Shown: in pieces, positions 5,540-10,154 of the stretch | How positions within the stretch are numbered: position 1 is the first letter of the stretch | How the letters are laid out: every line of letters begins with the position of its first letter | Origin: Candidatus Pacearchaeota archaeon | GTDB lineage: Archaea; Nanobdellota; Nanobdellia; Pacearchaeales; GW2011-AR1 | Reading direction: 5' to 3' | Assembly (NCBI GenBank): GCA_016784085.1 | Contig: JADHVH010000017.1 | Location: 1-10,154 of the forward strand | DNA length: 10,154 nucleotides | Made by a program: the position numbers and the translations under genes | The notes under the pieces: generated by a model | What the model was told of the DNA's origin: nothing | What the model saw: only the letters and a program-made list of their open reading frames with translations | Databases searched by the model: none

Positions 5540-6624
5540 CTAAATTAAGCAAAAATGGGCTTAAAGATTTATTAGATGAATTGAGAGAATATAGGGGAAG
5601 ACAAACAGAACTTATTACTGTTTATATTCCTGCAGGTTATGATGTGAATTCTGTTCAAAAACAATTAGAAGCAGAAAGATCTACTGCTAAAAATATAAAA
5701 TCAACTTCTACTAGAAAAAATGTTATTGATGCTTTAGATAAAATTGTTAGATATTTAAAAGAATTCAAAAAAACTCCTGAAAATGGAATGGCTGTTTTTT
5801 CAGGAAATGTCTCTAAAGTAGAAGGGAGTCAAGATTTGCAAATATGGGATGTAGAGCCCCCTATGCCTCTAAAAAGTAGATTATATAGGTGTGATAAGGA
5901 ATTTGTTTTAGATGATCTTGAACTTATGCTTGAAGTTGATGAAGTTTTTGGATTAGTAGTAATGGATAGAAAAGAAGCAACTATTGGTATGCTTGAAGGT
6001 AAAAGAATTGAAGTTTTTCAAAAAATGACTTCTGGAATTCCTAGTAAGGTTAAGGCTGGAGGGCAGTCTGCTCAAAGATTTCATAGAATAACAGAGGGAT
6101 TAACAAAAGATTTTTACAAGAGAATTGCTGCAGAAATAAAAAATATCTTTTTTGATAGACCAAAACTTAAAGCTATTTTAGTTGGAGGTCCAATTCCAAC
6201 AAAAGATGAATTTTTAGAAGGAGATTATTTAACAGACCAATTGCAAAAAAAAGTTTTAGCAAGAATTGATGTTGGAGATTCTTCTGAATCTGGATTAAAA
6301 GAACTTGTTGAAAAAGCAGGGGCAATTTTAGCTCAACAAGAAATAATTCAAGAGAAAAATGATGTTGAGAATTTTTTTAATAACCTTGGAAAACATTCTG
6401 AAAAAACATTTTTAGGAGAAAAAGATGTTAAAAGAGCTTTAGATTTAGGGGCTGTAGAGATTTTATTTTTATCTACCAAAATTAAAAAAGATCTTTCAAG
6501 ATCCTTAACAAAAATTGCTGAAAAAATGGGAACTGAGGTTAAAACAATTTCTGTAGAAACAGAAGAAGGAGAACAGTTCTATAATATGGCCGGAATAGGG
6601 GCTATTTTGAGGTTTGAAGTTTAA
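5536..6624 (+). CDS. prf1: Peptide chain release factor aRF1 (eRF1 family)
   Basis: This factor decodes all three stop codons and triggers peptide release. Domain 1 carries the stop-codon motifs TAKNIKS (50-56; the family form is TASNIKS) and YRCDKEF (117-123, the YxCxxxF motif). Domain 2 carries the catalytic GGQ (175-177) within KAGGQSAQRFHR. Domain 3 ends with ETEEGEQFYNMAGIGAILRF (341-360). At 362 residues it is shorter than the roughly 410-residue form common in archaea: the minidomain of domain 3, which often holds a CxxC zinc ribbon, is reduced to a short link around 309-325, and Cys119 is the only cysteine. Genes in this window end with TAA, TAG and TGA, consistent with an omnipotent factor. 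It overlaps valS by 4 bases, and scpB starts immediately after its stop. Confidence 0.96.
   Translation: MTKLSKNGLKDLLDELREYRGRQTELITVYIPAGYDVNSVQKQLEAERSTAKNIKSTSTRKNVIDALDKIVRYLKEFKKTPENGMAVFSGNVSKVEGSQDLQIWDVEPPMPLKSRLYRCDKEFVLDDLELMLEVDEVFGLVVMDRKEATIGMLEGKRIEVFQKMTSGIPSKVKAGGQSAQRFHRITEGLTKDFYKRIAAEIKNIFFDRPKLKAILVGGPIPTKDEFLEGDYLTDQLQKKVLARIDVGDSSESGLKELVEKAGAILAQQEIIQEKNDVENFFNNLGKHSEKTFLGEKDVKRALDLGAVEILFLSTKIKKDLSRSLTKIAEKMGTEVKTISVETEEGEQFYNMAGIGAILRFEV
6609..6613 (+). promoter_or_regulatory. Shine-Dalgarno-like site for scpB
   Basis: GAGGT lies 11 bases before the scpB ATG at 6625, within the last codons of prf1. The spacing is slightly long, but the site fits a downstream operon gene. 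Confidence 0.4.
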
Positions 6625-7146
6625 ATGACAATTTCAAGTAAAACAATTGATGAAATAGATGAATCTAAAGAAAAGGAAAATTTGAAAATTCTTGAATCTA
6701 TATTTTTTATTTCAGGTAGATTTTTAACTATGCCAGATTTAATGTCTTTATCTGGATTTAGTTCTGTTATTATTGAGGATTTAATTAAAAAATTAAAAGA
6801 AAAATATGATAAGATAGATTCTGCAATTGAAATTGTTGAAAAAAATAATGTTTGGAAAATGGATGTAAGGAGAGAATATGGTTTTATTGTAAACAAAATA
6901 GCTACTGGAAATGCTGAGTTTTCAAAAGCAGAACAAGAAACTTTAGCTATTATTGCATATAAGCAACCTATAAAGCAATCTGTAATAATTAAGATAAGAG
7001 GAAATAAGGCCTATGACGATATTAAAAAGTTTGTTGATTTAGAATTAATTAAAAGAAAAAAAATGGGGCACACTTATGAATTAAGTTTAAGTGAAGAATT
7101 TTATGATTATTTTAATGTCTCTAAATCAGAAAACCCTTTAAAGTAA
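6625..7146 (+). CDS. scpB: Segregation and condensation protein B (ScpB)
   Basis: ScpB is a dimeric double winged-helix protein that binds the kleisin ScpA and regulates SMC in chromosome condensation and segregation. Here it has 173 residues. The first winged helix covers about 17-95 (ILESIFFISGRFLTMPDLM, 22-40). The second covers about 100-160 and contains the most conserved family segment, QETLAIIAYKQPIKQSVI (104-121), followed by KIRG (123-126). A 16-residue polar N-terminal extension and a short C-terminal tail lie outside the fold. The length is close to the family norm. The ATG directly follows the prf1 TAA, so it belongs to the valS-prf1 transcript. No scpA or smc is visible in the window, so the partners must be encoded elsewhere if the system is complete. 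Confidence 0.92.
   Translation: MTISSKTIDEIDESKEKENLKILESIFFISGRFLTMPDLMSLSGFSSVIIEDLIKKLKEKYDKIDSAIEIVEKNNVWKMDVRREYGFIVNKIATGNAEFSKAEQETLAIIAYKQPIKQSVIIKIRGNKAYDDIKKFVDLELIKRKKMGHTYELSLSEEFYDYFNVSKSENPLK
7137..7142 (+). promoter_or_regulatory. Weak TATA-like element before the glycosyltransferase gene
   Basis: TTTAAA near the end of scpB could place a transcription start around 7165, giving a very short leader. The presence of a Shine-Dalgarno motif and the short gap to scpB make read-through from upstream at least as likely. Confidence 0.2.
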
Positions 7147-7160
7147 CCTTTACTTGTTTT

Positions 7161-7165
7161 GGTGA
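7161..7165 (+). promoter_or_regulatory. Shine-Dalgarno site that sets the glycosyltransferase start
   Basis: GGTGA matches the archaeal anti-Shine-Dalgarno sequence and ends 9 bases before the ATG at 7175. It directly abuts the alternative GTG at 7166, leaving no spacer, so the ATG is the better start. Confidence 0.6.
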
Positions 7166-7174
7166 GTGATACAA

Positions 7175-8455
7175 ATGGATCTTTATTTAGCAATAATCTA
7201 TGTTTTGAGTTATATTGGCTTATTTACAGTTTCTTTTTACATGATTAATACTTTTTCTTATTATAAAAAAAAGAAATTTATTGGTGAAAAAGAAGATAAA
7301 ACAGTTACAATTATTATTCCTGCATTTAATGAGGAAAAAAGTATTGCAAAGACTATAGAATCTGCTCTTTCTTCTAATTATCCTAAAGAAAAGTTAGAGA
7401 TTATTGTTGTTAATGATGGTAGTTCTGATAAAACTTATGAAATTGCAAAAAAATATCTTAAAAATAAAAAATTTAAAGTTAGAGTTTTTACAAAAGAAAA
7501 TGGGGGAAAAGGTACTGCCTTAAATTTAGGAATAAGTAAGGCTAATGGTGAAATTATTATTACCATGGATGCAGATTCTTTTATTCGTCCAGATACTGTT
7601 CGAAAAATGGTTGGTCATTTTTATAATAATCAAGTTATGTCTGTTACACCTTCTATGGGAGTCTATAAACCTAAGGGGGCTTTGCAAAGAGTTCAACAGG
7701 TAGAATATTATGTTGGAATTTTTTTAAGAAAATCTTTTGCAGTTTTAAATGCAATACATATTACTCCTGGTGCTTTTTCAGCATATAGAAAAAAGTTTTT
7801 TGAAAAATATGGGGGATATGATGTTGGAAATATAACTGAAGATTTGGAAATTGCCCTAAGAATGCAAAGACATAATTTTATTATTGAAAATGCTCCAGAG
7901 GCCGTGGTTTATACTATTGCTCCAAATAAATTTAGAGATTTACTTGTTCAAAGAAGAAGATGGTATGTGGGGATGATAAAAAATTTCTGGGATTATAGGG
8001 ATTTGTTTGGAGTTAAAAAAGGTGCAATGGGGATGTTAGTTCTTCCACTTGCAGTTATTTCAGTTATTTTTTCAGTTATTTTAACAATGTATGCCCTAAT
8101 AAAAACTCTTGGTGATTTAAAAACAGAATTACTCCTTTTAAATTCTATTAATTTCGAATTTACAAGTATTTTTGAAGCTAATTGGTATTTTATTAAAACT
8201 TCTTTTGAAAAATTATTTTATAAATTATTTACCAATCCAATCCTACTTTTGGTTTTGATTTTTATTATCTTATTATTTTTTTACATGCATTTTGCTAGAA
8301 AAAATATGAAATTCGAAGATGGGACTAAACTTAGTTTATTATTTTTTGTAGCTCTTTATTCATTTTTATTCAGTTTTTGGTGGATTCTATCTTTTATTTA
8401 TGCTGCATTTAATAAAAAAGTAGTTTGGAGGGGGGACAAATGGAAAAAAGAGTAG
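7175..8455 (+). CDS. Membrane-bound family 2 glycosyltransferase (processive, BcsA/hyaluronan synthase-like)
   Basis: The protein has 426 residues from the ATG chosen for its Shine-Dalgarno site. An N-terminal membrane helix (about 5-27) precedes a GT-A catalytic domain (about 42-270): TIIIPAFNEEKSI (45-57), VVNDGSSDKT (78-87), GGKGTALNLGI (110-120), the metal-binding DAD (132-134), TED (221-223) with the putative catalytic Asp, and QRRRW (259-263). The Q-x-x-RW motif marks processive GT2 enzymes such as cellulose, chitin and hyaluronan synthases. C-terminal membrane helices follow at about 285-310, 353-375 and 388-412. It probably uses a UDP-sugar on the cytoplasmic face to extend or export a surface glycan; sugar and product cannot be read from the sequence. 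The 3' end overlaps the next gene by 16 bases, and the C-terminus is strongly basic. Confidence 0.92.
   Translation: MDLYLAIIYVLSYIGLFTVSFYMINTFSYYKKKKFIGEKEDKTVTIIIPAFNEEKSIAKTIESALSSNYPKEKLEIIVVNDGSSDKTYEIAKKYLKNKKFKVRVFTKENGGKGTALNLGISKANGEIIITMDADSFIRPDTVRKMVGHFYNNQVMSVTPSMGVYKPKGALQRVQQVEYYVGIFLRKSFAVLNAIHITPGAFSAYRKKFFEKYGGYDVGNITEDLEIALRMQRHNFIIENAPEAVVYTIAPNKFRDLLVQRRRWYVGMIKNFWDYRDLFGVKKGAMGMLVLPLAVISVIFSVILTMYALIKTLGDLKTELLLLNSINFEFTSIFEANWYFIKTSFEKLFYKLFTNPILLLVLIFIILLFFYMHFARKNMKFEDGTKLSLLFFVALYSFLFSFWWILSFIYAAFNKKVVWRGDKWKKE
8052..8081 (+). repeat. Triple CAGTTATTT repeat inside a membrane helix of the glycosyltransferase
   Basis: CAGTTATTT occurs at 8052-8060, 8061-8069 and 8073-8081, encoding the AVISVIFSVIL part of a membrane helix. 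It looks like a small in-frame duplication in low-complexity A/T-rich DNA, without evident regulatory meaning. Confidence 0.5.
8427..8435 (+). promoter_or_regulatory. Strong Shine-Dalgarno site for the thioredoxin-like membrane protein
   Basis: GGAGGGGGG contains the GGAGG core at 8427-8431, ending 8 bases before the ATG at 8440, and lies within the coding end of the glycosyltransferase. It decides for ATG 8440 over the in-frame TTG at 8425, which precedes the site. It is an unusually G-rich stretch in this A/T-rich window. Confidence 0.75.
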
Positions 8456-9081
8456 AAGCAAAACATTTAGGTAGAACTTTTTTCTTTTCAATAATTATTG
8501 CAACAATTCTTTTCTTTTCAATATTTGGAATTACAAATACTTTTGCATATATGAATTATAGATCTATAGAGGCAAATAATAATGCTGTTTTAGAAGATAT
8601 AATTAGTATTAGTAGTAGACTAGATGAATTTGAATGTGAGGATAACCTATTATCTGAATCTTCTCAAGATCTTGATAATTCTGCATTTAAGATATCTATT
8701 TTAGAACAAAGATTTGGAAAACATGATTATAGAGTTTTAAAAATAAAAAAATTGTATTCAGAATTAGAATATACTCATTTTAGATTAGTAAATAAATTTA
8801 AGGAAGAATGTGGGGCTAATTTTATCACAATTTTATTTTTCTATGTAAATGATGAAGATTTTGAAGATGATAATGAAAGGGCTAGTTTTGTTATAGGCGC
8901 TTTTAAAGAAAGCCATGATGTGGGAGTTATGATTTATTCATTTGATGCTGAATTAGATCTACCTTTAATTAAAGAATTAAGAGAAGAATACAATGTAACC
9001 TATGCTCCTGTAATTGTTATGAATGAGGGAGAGCCTTTTTACCCTAGAAATATAGATTATTTAAGAGGATATGCTTTTTAA
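8440..9081 (+). CDS. Membrane-anchored protein with a probable thioredoxin-like C-terminal domain
   Basis: This 213-residue protein has a short basic N-terminus, one membrane helix (about 13-38) and an exported or cytoplasmic helical region (45-123) likely to form a coiled-coil-like stalk. A C-terminal alpha/beta domain (about 127-213) follows. That domain looks thioredoxin-like: strand FITILFFYVN (128-137), a helix, strand GVMIYSFD (162-169), helix LPLIKELREEYNV (174-186), then YAPVIVM (188-194), where Pro190 sits at the usual cis-proline site before a strand. The usual CxxC active site is absent; the equivalent place reads FEDD (141-144), and the only cysteines are C66 and C124. A redox-inactive fold is therefore inferred. 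It overlaps the glycosyltransferase gene by 16 bases and probably works with it at the membrane. The thioredoxin assignment rests on pattern only; the function is unknown. Confidence 0.7.
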   Translation: MEKRVEAKHLGRTFFFSIIIATILFFSIFGITNTFAYMNYRSIEANNNAVLEDIISISSRLDEFECEDNLLSESSQDLDNSAFKISILEQRFGKHDYRVLKIKKLYSELEYTHFRLVNKFKEECGANFITILFFYVNDEDFEDDNERASFVIGAFKESHDVGVMIYSFDAELDLPLIKELREEYNVTYAPVIVMNEGEPFYPRNIDYLRGYAF

Positions 9082-9110
9082 AAGAAAACAATAACTTCAC
9101 CACCATAATA

Positions 9111-9118
9111 TTAAAAAA
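9111..9118 (+). promoter_or_regulatory. TATA box for the MBF1-like gene
   Basis: TTAAAAAA is centred about 25-26 bases upstream of the ATG at 9140, which has no Shine-Dalgarno site, so the mRNA is probably leaderless. Confidence 0.55.
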
Positions 9119-9139
9119 CAGATCTAACTGAATTATTTT

Positions 9140-9967
9140 ATGGAATGCTTTAAATGTGGAATTTCTGATGGCCAAGCCTTACTTTATGAGATAATCTCTT
9201 TAAAGGGGATTAAAAAAATTTGTAGAAAATGTTTAGCTGAAGAAAATTCTCCTATTTTAAATAAACCTAAATCATTTCAAATAAAAGGATCTGAACCAAA
9301 AATTCCAACAGTTTATGAGAGACTTTCTAAATCCTCTGGAATTAAATTAGAACCTAAAAAAGAGCCTTCAATAGAATTACAAAAAAAAGATAAGGAACTT
9401 AAAAAAATTTCTGATGAGAATTATGAATCTTCTGCTCAAGAAAAAAATATTCCTTTGGATAAATTTATGGATAATTTTCATTGGATAATTATGAGGGCAA
9501 GAAGATCAAAAAAATTAACTCAAGAACAACTAGCAAAGGAATTAGGAGAATCAGAAGTAGCAATTAAGTTAGCTGAAAGAGGAATTATAGCTGAAGGAAA
9601 TAATAGTCTTATAGAAAAATTTGAAGCATATTTAAAAATAAAAATTTTAAGAGAAAATGAAAGATCTATTGGATCTTTTTTACCTGCAAGAGAAAATTTA
9701 ACTGGGGAAAAAAGTGTGGAGATTGTTCAAGAACAAGAACCTCTAAATCTTTCTCAAGATATAGAAGATTCTAATTTTAAATTTGGTGCTATAAAGGTTC
9801 AACAAATAAAAATTTCTGATTTAAAATCTTTAAAACAAAAAAAAGAAAAAGAAATTTTAGAAGGGTCTGTAGAACCAATTATTGAAGAATTTTCAGATAA
9901 AGATAAAAAAAAATTAGAAGACCATGAAGAAATTAATATTGATGATATTATTTTTGGAAGAAAATAA
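9140..9967 (+). CDS. MBF1-family zinc-ribbon/HTH transcription regulator with long extensions
   Basis: The 275-residue protein opens with a zinc ribbon (C3-x2-C6 and C28-x2-C31), followed by a charged, probably flexible linker (about 40-105). An XRE/Cro-type helix-turn-helix then covers about 113-170 (IIMRARRSKKLTQEQLAKEL at 116-135, GESEVAIKLAERG at 136-148). This zinc ribbon plus HTH order is that of archaeal multiprotein bridging factor 1, which links TBP to gene-specific regulators in eukaryotes and associates with translating ribosomes in some archaea. Typical archaeal MBF1 has about 160 residues; here a roughly 100-residue, mostly charged tail follows the HTH and ends in an acidic stretch plus INIDDIIFGRK. 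The tail looks disordered apart from a lysine-rich helix (226-240). It has its own TATA-like box and sits just upstream of rpoL. Confidence 0.82.
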   Translation: MECFKCGISDGQALLYEIISLKGIKKICRKCLAEENSPILNKPKSFQIKGSEPKIPTVYERLSKSSGIKLEPKKEPSIELQKKDKELKKISDENYESSAQEKNIPLDKFMDNFHWIIMRARRSKKLTQEQLAKELGESEVAIKLAERGIIAEGNNSLIEKFEAYLKIKILRENERSIGSFLPARENLTGEKSVEIVQEQEPLNLSQDIEDSNFKFGAIKVQQIKISDLKSLKQKKEKEILEGSVEPIIEEFSDKDKKKLEDHEEINIDDIIFGRK

Positions 9968-9976
9968 ATCCAAAGC

Positions 9977-9984
9977 TTTATAAA
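9977..9984 (+). promoter_or_regulatory. TATA box for rpoL
   Basis: TTTATAAA is a near-ideal archaeal TATA box, centred about 25-26 bases before the rpoL ATG at 10006 and lying just after the MBF1-like stop codon. Leaderless transcription is expected. Confidence 0.7.
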
Positions 9985-10005
9985 TAAAATTGCTGAATTC
10001 TTAGT

Positions 10006-10154
10006 ATGGAAATAAAAGTTCTTAAAAGTTCTAAAGAAGAAATTGAACTTGAAATTGAAAATTTAACTATTGCAGAAATTCTTAGAGTATATTTAAACAA
10101 AGATTCTAATGTTTCTTTTGTAGCTTGGAAAAGAAAACATCCAACTGAAAATCC
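10006..10154 (+). CDS. rpoL: DNA-directed RNA polymerase subunit L (Rpo11/Rpb11-like), 3' truncated by the window edge
   Basis: The first 49 complete codons are visible (about half of a protein that is usually near 90-95 residues). MEIKVLKSSKEEIELEIEN matches the N-terminal strand region of archaeal Rpo11. NLTIAEILRVYLNKDSNV then corresponds to the alpha-motif helix that dimerises with Rpo3, and VSFVAWKRKHPTENP to the conserved hairpin with HP and NP residues. Rpo11 pairs with Rpo3 to form the assembly platform of RNA polymerase, equivalent to the bacterial alpha dimer. The start is supported by a strong TATA box at the leaderless distance. The rest of the gene lies outside the window. Confidence 0.9.
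   Translation, partial: MEIKVLKSSKEEIELEIENLTIAEILRVYLNKDSNVSFVAWKRKHPTEN

Noticed and set aside
6621..6896. Minus-strand open frame of 91 codons
   Set aside because: Antisense to scpB; no motifs, and Ser/Phe/Ile-rich composition typical of a shadow frame.
7166..7168. GTG as the start of the glycosyltransferase
   Set aside because: It directly abuts the Shine-Dalgarno motif with no spacer; ATG at 7175 has proper spacing.
8425..8427. TTG as the start of the thioredoxin-like membrane protein
   Set aside because: The strong GGAGG site begins at 8427, overlapping this TTG, and is correctly spaced for the ATG at 8440.
9082..9139. Possible small RNA or terminator in the gap before the MBF1-like gene
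   Set aside because: The gap is short and A-rich, with no convincing hairpin; it is explained by the TATA box at the expected distance.

Overview
The window comes from an archaeon. It carries archaeal-type translation and transcription genes: an aRF1/eRF1-like release factor, NAC alpha, Sec61-beta-type SecG, RNA polymerase subunit Rpo11, an MBF1-family regulator and archaeal-type valyl-tRNA synthetase. DNA is very A+T rich, intergenic gaps are tiny, and lead genes have TATA-like boxes about 25 bases before the ATG, which suggests leaderless mRNAs. Small AT-rich genomes with shortened core proteins and paralogous all-helical orphans suit the DPANN group (Woesearchaeota/Pacearchaeota-like). That placement is an inference, not something the sequence proves.

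Layout. Bases 1-456 (+) hold the 3' end of a large protein ending in two tandem Hint (intein/Hedgehog-type autoprocessing) domains; the first is cut by the window edge. It converges on a minus-strand block at 460-3125. Read in transcription order, that block is secG, nac, two related helical proteins of unknown function, a MinD-like ATPase, and a stand-alone MetRS-type tRNA-binding protein that overlaps the minD 3' end. secG lies only 2 bases from nac. A 74-base divergent promoter region (3126-3199) separates secG from the plus-strand block.

The plus-strand block starts with valS (3200-5539), coupled by a 4-base overlap to the release factor prf1 (5536-6624), which abuts scpB (6625-7146). After a 28-base gap come a membrane glycosyltransferase (7175-8455) and an overlapping, membrane-anchored thioredoxin-fold-like protein (8440-9081), both with Shine-Dalgarno-like sites. 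Then, each with its own TATA-like box, come a long MBF1-like zinc-ribbon/HTH protein (9140-9967) and the start of rpoL/rpo11 (10006 to the edge).

How it fits together. Most genes serve translation and nascent-chain handling (ValRS, aRF1, MetRS-beta-like, NAC, SecG), transcription (Rpo11, MBF1) and chromosome or cell organisation (ScpB, MinD). The accessory parts are the tandem-Hint protein, the paralogous helical pair and the glycosyltransferase/thioredoxin-like pair. No RNA genes, insertion sequences or CRISPR arrays were recognised, and no gene-free stretch exceeds 300 bases.
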